DNA of 64,000 nucleotides, from the NCBI RefSeq assembly GCF_019802255.1, contig NZ_JAHYSS010000006.1:540821-604820 (forward strand), given 5' to 3'. Shown piece by piece: positions 52,335-61,303 of the stretch (position 1 is the first letter of the stretch; each line of letters begins with the position of its first letter). The position numbers and the translations under genes were made by a program. The stretch is from Pedobacter polysacchareus. Lineage in GTDB: Bacteria > Bacteroidota > Bacteroidia > Sphingobacteriales > Sphingobacteriaceae. A model generated the notes under the pieces. It was not told the origin of the DNA, did not search any database, and worked only from the letters and a program-made list of their open reading frames with translations.

Positions 52335-53039
52335 CTTAATCCCTAAAAGATCAAATAGTTCCTCTTTCTTGTTTAATGCAACAGAAATAGATTTGCCATT
52401 AACAAGCTCTACCATATTTCCATTCACACTGCTTACTGAGTCAAGATTCAGGATAAATGAACGCTGAATTCTAAAAAACTTTGGCAAAGACAAGATTTCC
52501 TCCATAGACTTGAGCGTTGCTTGTGTGCTGTAAATACCTGAAGAAATAACAATTTTTAAATAATCACCCTGGGCTTCAACGTATAAGATTTCTTCCAATA
52601 AAATCTTAATTAGCTTCCCTTCTGATTTTATAAAGATTCGATCATTATTTATCTGTTGCAGAGCAGATGACCGTTTTAACTCCAAATAGTCCTTAGCCCT
52701 ATTAACGGCTTTTAAAAAACGATCAAACCTCACCGGTTTAACCAGATAATCAGTTGCCCCTGTCTCAAAACCATCTAATGCAAAATCCCGGTAAGCCGTA
52801 ATAAATATCACCACCATAGAATTACCCAGCGCACGTACAAGCTCTAAACCATTCATCTTAGGCATTTCTATATCGCTGAAAACGATATCAACAGGCTGAT
52901 CTTTTACGAATAAAAGCGCATCAACAGGATCTTCAAACGTGGCCAGAACGTTCAGAAAAGGAACCGCTTTAACAAAAGATTCCACCACATCCCTGGCCAG
53001 AGGTTCATCGTCAATAATGACACAATTTAATTTTTCCAT
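52332..53039 (-). CDS. LytTR-family response regulator
   Basis: 235 residues. N-terminal receiver with the acidic pair Asp10-Asp11 (VIIDDEP), phosphorylatable Asp56 (IVFSDIEMP) and the Lys in LVKPVRF; C-terminal LytTR DNA-binding domain (about 130-235) with IFIKSEGKLIKILLEEILYVEAQGDYLKI and FFRIQRSFILNLDSV. Its ATG shares a base with the stop of the sensor kinase gene (TAATG), so they form a coupled two-component system. Confidence 0.95.
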   Translation of the reverse strand: MEKLNCVIIDDEPLARDVVESFVKAVPFLNVLATFEDPVDALLFVKDQPVDIVFSDIEMPKMNGLELVRALGNSMVVIFITAYRDFALDGFETGATDYLVKPVRFDRFLKAVNRAKDYLELKRSSALQQINNDRIFIKSEGKLIKILLEEILYVEAQGDYLKIVISSGIYSTQATLKSMEEILSLPKFFRIQRSFILNLDSVSSVNGNMVELVNGKSISVALNKKEELFDLLGIK

Positions 53040-54208
53040 TAATTTTTTAGCGCTAATTTTAGTGATACTTTAAAACATCCTCCGAGATTTTGAATTTGCA
53101 ATTCATACTTATCCGGATACAATAGCTGCAATCGTTTCCGGGAATTCTCTAGACCGATTCCACCAAAATCTACCGCATTCCTAGCATCATCAATATCATT
53201 TTCGACATCAAAATAAAAACATCCATCTTCAATCTTTATATATAGATTCAGTAAGGAACCAGTTTTGGACTTCAGCCCATATTTAAAAGCATTTTCTATA
53301 AAAGTAAAAGTTAAAAGCGGTGCAATATACAATCCTGAGCATTCCTCCTCAGTAGGAAACTCAAATCGAATATTTTTGCTTCCTGAATACCTCATTTTCT
53401 CTAGCTCCACATAATTTTTAATAAATTCCAGCTCCTTACTGAAAGGAACTTTTTCCGTATTGGATTCATATAAGGTATAGCTCATCATATCGGAAAGATT
53501 CAAAACAACTTCCGGAACCAGATCATCCTTCTTAAGACTTAAACTGTACAGATTATTCAACGTATTAAAAAGAAAATGCGGGTTGAGCTGGGCCTTCAGA
53601 AAGTCCTTTTCAATATTGATATTCTGAATCTCCAACGCTGCTTTTTGTCTCTGGACATTTAACGTTCTGTTATAAAGCCTAGAGATCTCAAAGAGAATTT
53701 TGACAATAAAAAACGGTGCCAAAATAGAAATAATAATAATGGCCTGGGAGACCATTCTTTTTACTGATATAGCCTGAAAAAAAGTCTGACTTGCAGCCCC
53801 TGCGATCGCCCCTTTCAACTCGCCATCTAAAATTTCGAAACCAAGTGAATGGTATGCAATGGAAAAAAAGTAAGTAACTAAAAGCCAGATCACAACAAAT
53901 ACTGGAAATGTAATGATGATCAATAAAATAGCGGTACCTAACCTCACTTTAAAAATCTTGGGTAAGGCAACATAAAAAAACAAATAAAAAACAACCATGT
54001 TCACAATGGTCATCCTTAACGTTAATATAAAACTGTTAAAGTAAGTCAGGTGATAGGCGATTCTGTAACTCAGGAATAAAAGTGCTGCGAAGCTCAACCA
54101 CATCAAACTATGAAACAAAAACCGCTTCCTTTTAGTATAGAATTCATCAAAATCAAACGCTCCAATCCTGTCTGTAAAGTATGCTGAGAAAACCTGTTTA
54201 TTCTGCAT
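53039..54208 (-). CDS. LytS/YehU-type sensor histidine kinase
   Basis: 389 residues. Four or so membrane segments (about 31-50, 60-82, 92-118, 153-175), then the His-kinase domain with the phosphorylated His211 in AQLNPHFLFNTLNNL, and an ATPase domain with LTFTFIENAFKYG and GIGLENSRKRLQLLY. The domain has the short N-box region of the family. It is coupled to the downstream LytTR regulator and lies 56 bases after the CPBP protease gene in the same orientation. Confidence 0.94.
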   Translation of the reverse strand: MQNKQVFSAYFTDRIGAFDFDEFYTKRKRFLFHSLMWLSFAALLFLSYRIAYHLTYFNSFILTLRMTIVNMVVFYLFFYVALPKIFKVRLGTAILLIIITFPVFVVIWLLVTYFFSIAYHSLGFEILDGELKGAIAGAASQTFFQAISVKRMVSQAIIIISILAPFFIVKILFEISRLYNRTLNVQRQKAALEIQNINIEKDFLKAQLNPHFLFNTLNNLYSLSLKKDDLVPEVVLNLSDMMSYTLYESNTEKVPFSKELEFIKNYVELEKMRYSGSKNIRFEFPTEEECSGLYIAPLLTFTFIENAFKYGLKSKTGSLLNLYIKIEDGCFYFDVENDIDDARNAVDFGGIGLENSRKRLQLLYPDKYELQIQNLGGCFKVSLKLALKN

Positions 54209-54264
54209 TTGTATCTTTTAAAGCAAACCAAAGATAGTTTTTTGGTTTGCTGATTATTTTTCAA

Positions 54265-55002
54265 TTATAAAATTCTGATGATAGCGTTCATAATATTGAT
54301 GGTGTTGTGTCCCAAAATAGGATAAATTAGATTACCGGAGAATTTTCTAAGTACACCAACGCTTAATGATGAAATTAAAGCCAGATAAACAATCGTCATT
54401 AGATCAAATTTAAATTCGTAATTCGTTGTTAAAAATACTCCGTGAGCCACTCCAAATAAAACAGTGACCATAATAAATCCCCAACCAAACTTTATCCCTT
54501 TAAAAGTCCATTTTGGTGGAAATGCTTTTTCCAGCAGCCATAAACCGATCCCTCTAAATGCAAGTTCTTCCGTTAGTCCAGGTAGTGTTGCCTGAAAAGC
54601 AAAGGTTTCCAAATCAAAAGCCCCTCCCTTTGGGAATAAAATCATCTTAAAAATGAAATCAAAAAATAAAAACCCAAAGAAGAACAAAAGACCAATAATC
54701 ACCTGCTTTTTAGCATTCGTTTTTGTCGTAAAACCAATTTCCAGCCTGTTGGATTTTGATACAGCATAAATGATCGCTAAAGACATGGCCAGACTTAAGA
54801 TCTTTCCAATCCAGGAAAACTTAAGTCCCATAAATTCCATGCTTATGTACTGTCTGGACAGTTGCTGAATATAACAGTCTGCTAAAAAATACAAGATAAA
54901 GAAGCCTAAATACTTTAACTGGCTTTTTTCTGATTTGATAAATGCGATAAGCATGATTGGCAGGAGGATTAGAATCCAAATAAGTGGTGTTAGTAGTGAC
55001 AT
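54265..55002 (-). CDS. CPBP-family intramembrane metalloprotease (Abi-like)
   Basis: 245 residues, eight or so membrane segments. Catalytic motifs of the family: EExxxR in LTEELAFRG (Glu145, Glu146, Arg150), FGVAHG (His187) and a late LGHNTINIM (His and Asn). These resemble the Rce1/CPBP proteases that cut inside membranes; some act in bacteriocin self-immunity. It precedes the LytS-LytTR pair in the same direction, so the three may be one operon. Confidence 0.9.
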   Translation of the reverse strand: MSLLTPLIWILILLPIMLIAFIKSEKSQLKYLGFFILYFLADCYIQQLSRQYISMEFMGLKFSWIGKILSLAMSLAIIYAVSKSNRLEIGFTTKTNAKKQVIIGLLFFFGFLFFDFIFKMILFPKGGAFDLETFAFQATLPGLTEELAFRGIGLWLLEKAFPPKWTFKGIKFGWGFIMVTVLFGVAHGVFLTTNYEFKFDLMTIVYLALISSLSVGVLRKFSGNLIYPILGHNTINIMNAIIRIL

Positions 55003-55270
55003 ATCTTTTATATTTTTATCAAAACTATACAGCCTTAAACCAGATTAAAATTCTACCGATGAAAACCAGTCTTTTGCCGATGAAACTCGAGTATTGGAAG
55101 GTTAGAGCGAAATAGTCAGACGAAACCCACCAATTAATTCGAAAAGATCCGGGATCTTCTCTCAGTTCTCCAGCTTGTCACAAAAAAACCAACCCAATTA
55201 GCATACCATTACGTCTACGGTACAGTTTTCGTAAAGAACTAACCTAAAAATTGTGACTGATAATTAGCAA
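55003..55270. other. Intergenic stretch without a recognised gene
   Basis: AT-rich sequence between the CPBP gene and repeat copy C. I see no open frame with family resemblance and no strong hairpin. Confidence 0.5.
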
Positions 55271-55391
55271 CGAAAAACCCATCTTCTTTTTAGAAAAATG
55301 GGTTTCTAGGCAGTGGCCAGAACTTGGCGGTTCTTTAACCATTTCTTATCTGATTGATGCCTAATCGCGAATTTGGCTAAAAAACAGCCTA
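55271..55391 (-). repeat. Hairpin plus tRNA-3'-half-like repeat, copy C
   Basis: The hairpin AAACCCAT (55275-55282) with ATGGGTTT (55298-55305) is followed by sequence matching copy B (62390-62510) at roughly 70% over about 73 bases with no gap. Leftward it contains GATT-N7-AATC, ATGGTTAAAG and GGCCACTGCCTAG. The stem sequence differs from copies A and B while pairing is preserved, as expected for a functional terminator. It lies 34 bases beyond the stop of the PAS protein. Confidence 0.7.
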
Positions 55392-55425
55392 ACATTATAC
55401 CCTCTTGAAAAGAAAAATTAACTAA

Positions 55426-56406
55426 TTATTGTGCTTGTTCAGTTATTTTACGCACGATATTATCGAGTTTGACAGCTGCTTGTTCCAGCAGATCGATGAT
55501 GCCAGTAAAAGACGGATCGTCCTTGTTTTCTTTGGCTAGCTTAACAAGGCCCAGTATATTGGCAAGTGGCCCCCTTACTTCATGAGATTGTATCCATGAT
55601 ATTTTTTTAAGCTGCTCGTTTTGCTTTTCAATCATCTTCATCTGCATGTTTTGCTTAGCCTGTATTTTTTTTTGCTCAGTTATATCGACAAAATAAACGG
55701 CGAGGCCATCTTTTTTGGGATATACATGCATTGACCCCCAAACGCCAAGGGCAGTATAACATTCTTCAAAATGTACACTTACTTTTTCCTTTAACGCACG
55801 TTCATATTCCTGGTAAAACCTCCCCTCTCTTGATCGGGGAAAAAATTCCCAAAGGTTTTTTCCCAACAAATCGGCTCTTTTACAGTTTAAGATCCGCTCT
55901 GCCTCTTTGTTGATATATGTTATCTCCCAATGTTGATTCATGGCATAAAATCCATCGGTAATACTTTCCAGGATATCGTTGATCTCTATATTTTTTTCCT
56001 TTAATGCATTTTCAGCCTTTACCTTCTGGTCAATATCTATAGCCATTACTATCCTGGCATCCCTGTTCTGAAAAATATTGCTGTGTCCATAGATATGAAC
56101 ATAAAATTCTTCTCCATTTTTTCTGATATGCTTCCATACCCCATAATCGAAATAAGTGGTCTTGATCTGCTGAATGGCCGATTTGAAACGTTCGGCTTCT
56201 TCCGCCGACCTGATTTGTAAGGCTTTCATGGTAAGAAACTCTTCTCTTTGATATCCGTACTGGTTTAATGCAGCAGCATTGACCGCTAAAAATTCATAGG
56301 TATGAAGATCGAAAATATACATTGGGGCAGGGCTTTCCTCAAAAATTCGTTTGAAATTGGCCGCCTCTGCATCATCTGAACTAATCTGGGTAGGGATATT
56401 CTCCAT
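55426..56406 (-). CDS. Two-PAS-domain protein with HisKA domain but no ATPase domain
   Basis: 326 residues. PAS domain 1 (about 15-130: FEESPAPMYIFDLHTYEFLAVN, and PAC-type MAIDIDQKVKAENAL), PAS domain 2 (about 140-245: ESITDGFYAMNQHWEITYINKEAERIL) and a coiled coil lead to a HisKA-type dimerisation helix with His275 in SHEVRGPLANI. The protein stops at residue 326 without a HATPase domain, so it cannot autophosphorylate as it stands. Such short forms occur in this phylum and may be trans-phosphorylated or titrate a partner kinase. The repeat element at 55271-55391 begins just after its stop. Confidence 0.86.
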   Translation of the reverse strand: MENIPTQISSDDAEAANFKRIFEESPAPMYIFDLHTYEFLAVNAAALNQYGYQREEFLTMKALQIRSAEEAERFKSAIQQIKTTYFDYGVWKHIRKNGEEFYVHIYGHSNIFQNRDARIVMAIDIDQKVKAENALKEKNIEINDILESITDGFYAMNQHWEITYINKEAERILNCKRADLLGKNLWEFFPRSREGRFYQEYERALKEKVSVHFEECYTALGVWGSMHVYPKKDGLAVYFVDITEQKKIQAKQNMQMKMIEKQNEQLKKISWIQSHEVRGPLANILGLVKLAKENKDDPSFTGIIDLLEQAAVKLDNIVRKITEQAQ

Positions 56407-56701
56407 GGTTTAATAGTTGATAGGGGAAATCAATTTAGTAAAAAAAACAGCATTTAAGCATCGCTCATTAATTCCAAAGAATCGTTCAGTTCTTCAAGTT
56501 CGATGTGGAAGATTTCTATATTCCCGATACCCCTATAAATTCAATTCTCTAGTATAAACCCAGCAGAAATAATCTCAGCAAAGACGTAGTAGATGATGAC
56601 CCAGAGAAATTAAGAATTGACCAGCTCGGCAACTAAGCGCAAGAAAGAATTATCTTTACTATTCCTGTTGACGAAAAAACAAATGGATTAACAATTCAAA
56701 A

Positions 56702-57670
56702 ATGAGAAAATTAATTGTATCAAGCTTAGTATTACTGTCTAGCTTTGCTTCCTGTCAGCAAAAACAATCACCAGGTACAACTACTAAAAGTCAGGAAATG
56801 ATGGATCAGAAAATGCTGGATATTTACAAACAGGTGAAGACATACGATTACAATCCATTGTACGAGGTAGTGTTTAGTCAGGATGCCTGTGGCTATGAAA
56901 TTATAATCAATGGCCTACCCTTGCACCGCTATTTACTATTGGGTAGCGCCAATGAGCAACACATTCCGATTAATGATCATATATTGACGAGTGGAAAACA
57001 GGAGATGATCATACGCCTGTTTCCGCCTCAGCTTTCAGACCAACGCTGGTCTCCAACACTTGTGGATGCTTCTAAGTTTAAGATTAAAGTGATTCATCAC
57101 AGCGCTGATAATGCTACAGAAAACTATAAACAGGTTTTTGAATTCAGTACCGCTAATAAACCGGGAACAGAAAAATTCCTGGGCAGTGGGCAAAAGGTTT
57201 TTGAATTTAAAGGTTATTTCGATGCAGAGGTTCCTTATCAGTTAAAGGGCTGGAGAAATTCCGAAGACTTGAGTAAAGAGGATCAGGATAAGTTGTTGAA
57301 AGAAGCGATTGCAGCTTATAACAATTTCAGAAATATACTGATAAAAAAAAACGTGAATGCTTATGCATCATTGATGTATGAAAAAGAGGTGGAACTCGCA
57401 AAAGCTTTTTACTGGAATACTCCCGCAGATGCCAAAGAACGCTGGGAAGAAATGAGCGGTAAAGTCCGTGAAAAGAGAGATATTTTACCGCTGAAAGATT
57501 TTAAAATGGTGTTATACGCAGGTGGAAAAGTGCTTACATTACAACCAACGAGCGAAATGTACAAAGATTACTTTTCTGCCATTCATGCCCAGACCGAGGA
57601 TGATGATATTCAGGTTTCATTCATGCTTCATAAAAAGGCGGGTAGTAGTGAACTGACACCTATACGGTAA
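56702..57670 (+). CDS. Lipoprotein of unknown function
   Basis: 322 residues. Signal peptide with lipobox FASC (Cys18), a short linker, a beta-rich part with CGYEIIINGLPLHRYLLLGSANEQHIPINDHILTSGKQEMIIRLFP, then a helical part (EDQDKLLKEAIAAYNNFRNILIKKNVNAYASLMYEKEVELAKAFYW). No family recognised. It precedes the ABM-domain gene by 60 bases in the same orientation; a link is not evident. Confidence 0.75.
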   Translation: MRKLIVSSLVLLSSFASCQQKQSPGTTTKSQEMMDQKMLDIYKQVKTYDYNPLYEVVFSQDACGYEIIINGLPLHRYLLLGSANEQHIPINDHILTSGKQEMIIRLFPPQLSDQRWSPTLVDASKFKIKVIHHSADNATENYKQVFEFSTANKPGTEKFLGSGQKVFEFKGYFDAEVPYQLKGWRNSEDLSKEDQDKLLKEAIAAYNNFRNILIKKNVNAYASLMYEKEVELAKAFYWNTPADAKERWEEMSGKVREKRDILPLKDFKMVLYAGGKVLTLQPTSEMYKDYFSAIHAQTEDDDIQVSFMLHKKAGSSELTPIR

Positions 57671-57730
57671 CATTCTCTTATAGTCCGCCGCAATCAAAGC
57701 AATTTTTCAAATTAGTAACCTACAGGAACC

Positions 57731-58261
57731 ATGGCCATACACGTTGCAATTACGCGCAGAATCCTTCCCGGGAAAGAACAGGAATTCAAAGAATCCCTGC
57801 GGAATTTTCTAGGGCAATCTTTTATCCACGAAGGCGTACAGGGGGCAGCAATCATTTCCTCTTTCCCAGGAGCAGACAATAACGAAATAGGAATCTTAAG
57901 AACTTTTAAAGACGAAAAAGAACGTGATGAATTTTATAATTCTGAGCAGTTCAACAGGTGGGAAGCCTATGCTTCCACCCTAACTGAACCAGCCGTCTAT
58001 AGGCAGCTAACCGGTTTGGAGGCATGGTTTCGTTCCTCAACTCCACCGCCAAGATGGAAGATGGCAATTGCAACGTTATGCGGTGTATTTCCAACGAGCC
58101 TTTTCCTGTTTTACGCTACTGGCTGGCTACTAATGGACTTACCCGCTCCATTCAGATTACTCATAACCGCCACACTCATGGTCGGGGTATTGACATGGAT
58201 AGTGATGCCAATGGTTACCAAAATTCTAAAAGCCTGGCTAACTATTCGTAATCCACATTAA
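57731..58261 (+). CDS. Antibiotic biosynthesis monooxygenase (ABM)-like domain with membrane tail
   Basis: 176 residues. N-terminal ABM ferredoxin-like fold (VAITRRILPGKEQEFKESLRNFL, IGILRTFKDEKERDEF, FNRWEAYASTLTEPAVYRQLTGLEAWF) followed by two membrane helices (about 112-133 and 138-160) in the C-terminal half. An AGGAACC tract precedes the ATG. Such ABM-membrane fusions are annotated as monooxygenases without proof; the domain may only bind a small molecule. Confidence 0.82.
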   Translation: MAIHVAITRRILPGKEQEFKESLRNFLGQSFIHEGVQGAAIISSFPGADNNEIGILRTFKDEKERDEFYNSEQFNRWEAYASTLTEPAVYRQLTGLEAWFRSSTPPPRWKMAIATLCGVFPTSLFLFYATGWLLMDLPAPFRLLITATLMVGVLTWIVMPMVTKILKAWLTIRNPH

Positions 58262-58420
58262 TTTTCGATAATCCAATGCTTCATTTCCGCTATAAATGGC
58301 TATCATCAACAAAGAAAGGTATAGCAGATGAGAAGATAGCCGGGAGGAATATTTGTCTGCTGTTATGAACATGGCCCCGACCACAAAGTCCGACCTGAAT
58401 AAACTAAAAAAGCAGCCAGA

Positions 58421-58714
58421 TTAACCTGCTTTTAAAGTCAAAAATTCCATAAGGTGCTGTTCCAGCAATTCGGTATTGTAAGTACCGTCTGTAGTATGGT
58501 CTGTAATCTCAAGGTTATTGTCACCCACTGTAATCGTGTATGCATTTCCGTCAATAATTTCGGGAAAACTGATATTCACAATATCAGCTACATGGGCAAA
58601 TTCCACAGCCAGATTGCTGCCAAGTTGCTCATTCACGTAAGCAGGAAATTCCGTTTTTAAAAGGTCAAATAAACTTTCAGGATTTAAAGGTTGTACATTG
58701 TCTATTGTTATCAT
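58421..58714 (-). CDS. Small acidic hypothetical protein
   Basis: 97 residues, acidic, no signal peptide. LFDLLKTEFPAYVNEQLGSNLAVEFAHVADIVNISFPEIIDGNAYTITVGDNNLEITDH shows an alpha/beta pattern. No family recognised. No neighbour gives a clue. Confidence 0.55.
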   Translation of the reverse strand: MITIDNVQPLNPESLFDLLKTEFPAYVNEQLGSNLAVEFAHVADIVNISFPEIIDGNAYTITVGDNNLEITDHTTDGTYNTELLEQHLMEFLTLKAG

Positions 58715-58952
58715 ACGTTTTTCTATAAGACTTCCAATAATGGTGCCCCGAAATCAAAAGCAGTTCATTCAGCCACCAGGGGTACATCATAGCTATCGGC
58801 TTCCAAAATAGTGTACGATTTCGACTAACTATTTCAGGTGGCAGGTATTTATCCTATAAAACACAGCGCGTTATTCAAGAAGAAATATTTAAAATGCTTA
58901 ACCCCATACAGCTCATCCAGAAATCACACGCAAAATATAGGACAAAAAAAAA

Positions 58953-58971
58953 CACCTGCAAAAGGCAGGTG
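58953..58971 (-). terminator. Intrinsic terminator of the cold-shock gene
   Basis: CACCTGC (58953-58959) pairs with GCAGGTG (58965-58971), loop 5 bases. Read leftward, nine T residues follow. It lies 27 bases beyond the stop of the cold-shock gene. Confidence 0.9.
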
Positions 58972-58997
58972 ATTCATCAATTATGAAGGAAATCTAA

Positions 58998-59189
58998 TTA
59001 GCTGATTTTAACATTAATTGCGTTCAAGCCTTTTTTACCTTGCTCGATGTCATAGCTTACTGAATCATTCTCACGAATGTTGTCCATTAAACCAGAAGAA
59101 TGAACAAAGATTTCGCTATCACCATTAGCTGGCACGATAAATCCAAAACCTTTTGTCTCATTGAAAAATTTTACTGTTCCTTGTTGCAT
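58998..59189 (-). CDS. Cold-shock domain protein (CspA family)
   Basis: 63 residues, the whole protein being one cold-shock domain. RNP1 is GFGFI, RNP2-like is IFVHSS, and GTVKFFNETKGFGFIVP is the usual start. It binds single-stranded RNA and DNA and melts RNA structure. A perfect TAnnTTTG box lies 21 bases upstream, so the leader is short, unlike the long cold-responsive leader of E. coli cspA; no such leader is visible. Confidence 0.96.
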   Translation of the reverse strand: MQQGTVKFFNETKGFGFIVPANGDSEIFVHSSGLMDNIRENDSVSYDIEQGKKGLNAINVKIS

Positions 59190-59209
59190 TATATTATATT
59201 TTAATTACC

Positions 59210-59217
59210 CAAAGATA
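59210..59217 (-). promoter_or_regulatory. -7 promoter element of the cold-shock gene
   Basis: Read leftward, TATCTTTG matches the -7 consensus TAnnTTTG perfectly, 21 bases from the ATG. A TTTG lies upstream but at a short spacing of 13 bases. Confidence 0.55.
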
Positions 59218-59572
59218 GTTATTTTTTTGACAAAAAGAATTTTATTTTAAAAATAAAAGAATTATAAAATTTTATTTTACCAAATAAATCAGGAACAAAA
59301 TATTTTTTCGGCAAAAAAAGCATCCAGATTTCAGATTAAGATGCTTAAATGACTCCTTTGTAATTGTGCCGATGTTATTATGGTAATAGGTTCAGCATGA
59401 CTTGTCTCACAATGCAAGTTCACCTACAAACACCACTACTATAAAAACCTACTATACAATATCTTAAGGTAAAAATACACGTTTTTTTGTCGTAAATCCC
59501 CCCTGTAATTTTCCTTAGCAACAACCATCTTTACTGGTAAATCAGTCAATTGTATAACCAGAGTATAGCATC
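59218..59572. other. AT-rich intergenic stretch
   Basis: About 350 bases between the divergent cold-shock and VOC genes. Apart from an A/T-rich tract at 59218-59300 I see no gene, hairpin or conserved element. Confidence 0.5.
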
Positions 59573-59983
59573 ATGAATACCCAACCTTCCGCCAAACTCG
59601 ATATTTATATCAACTACCCCGGGCATTGCGAAAAAGCATTCCAGTTTTATGAGCAGCATTTAGGGGGGAAAATACATATGATGCTGCCTCACGAACTACC
59701 ACCACCTAATTTTCCGAAGGAATGGAAGAACCCGATCCTCCACGCAGTCATCGAAATAGGTGGCACCAAAGTGAGAGGCGCGGACATCCCTCATGCTGAA
59801 CCCATGCGTAGTGCCTACCTGACCCTGGTTATTGAGACACCGGAAGAAGCGGAACATCTCTACAGCTTATTGTCTAGTGAAGGCGAAGTGTTTATGAAAA
59901 TGGAGAAAACTTTCTTCGCGAACCGATTTGCCATGCTCCGCGATAAATTCGGGACTTCCTGGATGCTGCTCAATGAAAATTAA
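59573..59983 (+). CDS. VOC-superfamily (glyoxalase/PhnB-like) protein
   Basis: 136 residues. LDIYINYPGHCEKAFQFYEQHLGGKIHMM, VIEIGGTKVRGADIPHAEPM, LTLVIETPEEAEHLYSLLSSEGEV and a late FANRFAMLRDKFGTSWML give the PhnB-like betaalphabetabetabeta pattern. Many VOC members detoxify or modify small molecules using a metal; specificity is unknown. Confidence 0.9.
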   Translation: MNTQPSAKLDIYINYPGHCEKAFQFYEQHLGGKIHMMLPHELPPPNFPKEWKNPILHAVIEIGGTKVRGADIPHAEPMRSAYLTLVIETPEEAEHLYSLLSSEGEVFMKMEKTFFANRFAMLRDKFGTSWMLLNEN

Positions 59984-60004
59984 GTAGGGCTTCACTATGT
60001 ATCT

Positions 60005-60682
60005 TTATGCTGTTTTCATTGCAGACATAACTACAAAATTATTGTACTTATAAATACAGTCTATTTGTGAGAATCCTGCGTTTTCAAGCATTTGCAATTG
60101 TGTTTCAAGTTTGGAAAATTTATCCAGTTTAATCCGTTCAAAAGCCCTATCGATAGCCTGCCGATCAAGACCAGAATTCAGCACAGTCTCTTTCCAGTTT
60201 GATTTATAATAGTTGTCAAACCAAGGGGTACGTCCTTCAACCTGATCCGCATTGATGAATACCCCACCAGTATTAAGTGCTTTAAAAACAGATTGATAAA
60301 GTGTTGCTTTCTGTTCATCTTCCAGATGGTGAATAGCCAATGCTGAAATGATGAGGTCATACTTTTTAGAAATCGGCCCAATTGAAAAATCATATTCCAG
60401 GAACTCAAAATTATTCAACCCATTAAAGCGCTTTTTCGCAACAGAAAGCATTTCTGTGGAAATATCAATTAAGGTGAAATGCAGATCGTTTCTTTGCTCG
60501 TAGATAAACTGTGAGAAAAGGCCAGTTCCGGCCCCGATATCCAAGACATTTTTTGCTGTAGATAATGTATCGATGATGGGCAAGCAACTGGTATAGAAAT
60601 CATCGAAACATGGAATCAGTTGTTTTCTCTGCTCGTCATATTGTTTAGATATACTGTTGAATTGTTCTTTAATATTGTCCAT
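60005..60682 (-). CDS. Class I SAM-dependent methyltransferase
   Basis: 225 residues. Motif I VLDIGAGTGLFSQFIYEQ, then FTLIDISTEMLSVAKKR, EYDFSIGPISKKYDLIISALAIHHLEDEQK (motif II region) and LNTGGVFINADQVEG. Substrate unknown. It begins 5 bases after the YbhB-like gene, so they are probably co-transcribed with it and perhaps with the AraC gene further upstream. Confidence 0.92.
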   Translation of the reverse strand: MDNIKEQFNSISKQYDEQRKQLIPCFDDFYTSCLPIIDTLSTAKNVLDIGAGTGLFSQFIYEQRNDLHFTLIDISTEMLSVAKKRFNGLNNFEFLEYDFSIGPISKKYDLIISALAIHHLEDEQKATLYQSVFKALNTGGVFINADQVEGRTPWFDNYYKSNWKETVLNSGLDRQAIDRAFERIKLDKFSKLETQLQMLENAGFSQIDCIYKYNNFVVMSAMKTA

Positions 60683-60687
60683 ACTAA

Positions 60688-61236
60688 TTACCTTTTGCTG
60701 TAAACGATTATTGATGCTTTGGCCAATACATTTTGATTGGCTATAAATCCGACTAATGCTGGACTAGCATTTTTATCCAAACCCAAATTTACTTTATTCA
60801 ATGCATACACAGTGATCATGTAGGAATGAGGCTTATCATTTTCAGGTGGACAAGGCCCTCCATAGCCAGTAGTTCCAAAATCAGTTAAACTTTGTATTGC
60901 CTTTTTAGGCGCCAATTGCTTTTCCAGATTCCCTGCCCCTTGTTTTAACTCAGCTACGTTAGCTGGAATATCAAAAACAACCCAGTGCCACCAACCGCTA
61001 CCTGTTGGGGCATCAAGGTCATACATTGTTACCGCAAAGCTTTTTGTTTCAGAAGGTGCGAAGCTCCAGGATAATTCAGGAGAAGTATTCTCCCCATTGC
61101 AACCAAATGTACCGGCCATGAACTTTCCTGTGAATTGGCCGGCCAGATCCTTGCTTGTAAGCGTGAAGTTTTGCGAAAAGACTTGGTAGGAGCCTAATAC
61201 CAAGCATATTGTCGTTATCAGTTTTTTGTTTATCAT
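60688..61236 (-). CDS. Secreted YbhB/YbcL-family (PEBP, Raf-kinase-inhibitor-like) protein
   Basis: About 182 residues from the ATG at 61236, which gives a clean signal peptide ending near QVFSQ; an ATG six codons earlier (61254) is less likely. PEBP blocks: NTSPELSWSFAPSETKSFAVTMYDLDAPTGSGWWHWVVFDIPANV, GTTGYGGPCPPENDKPHSYMITVYAL. The DPD-like ligand site of the family reads YDLDAP here. It may bind phosphorylated or hydrophobic ligands. The AraC regulator is 68 bases upstream in the same orientation. Confidence 0.9.
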   Translation of the reverse strand: MINKKLITTICLVLGSYQVFSQNFTLTSKDLAGQFTGKFMAGTFGCNGENTSPELSWSFAPSETKSFAVTMYDLDAPTGSGWWHWVVFDIPANVAELKQGAGNLEKQLAPKKAIQSLTDFGTTGYGGPCPPENDKPHSYMITVYALNKVNLGLDKNASPALVGFIANQNVLAKASIIVYSKR

Positions 61237-61303
61237 CTTACAAAAATCTGCCATGATAAGGATATACTATAGTGAATTCAGCTCAAAGCATAGTGTTTTT
61301 AGT

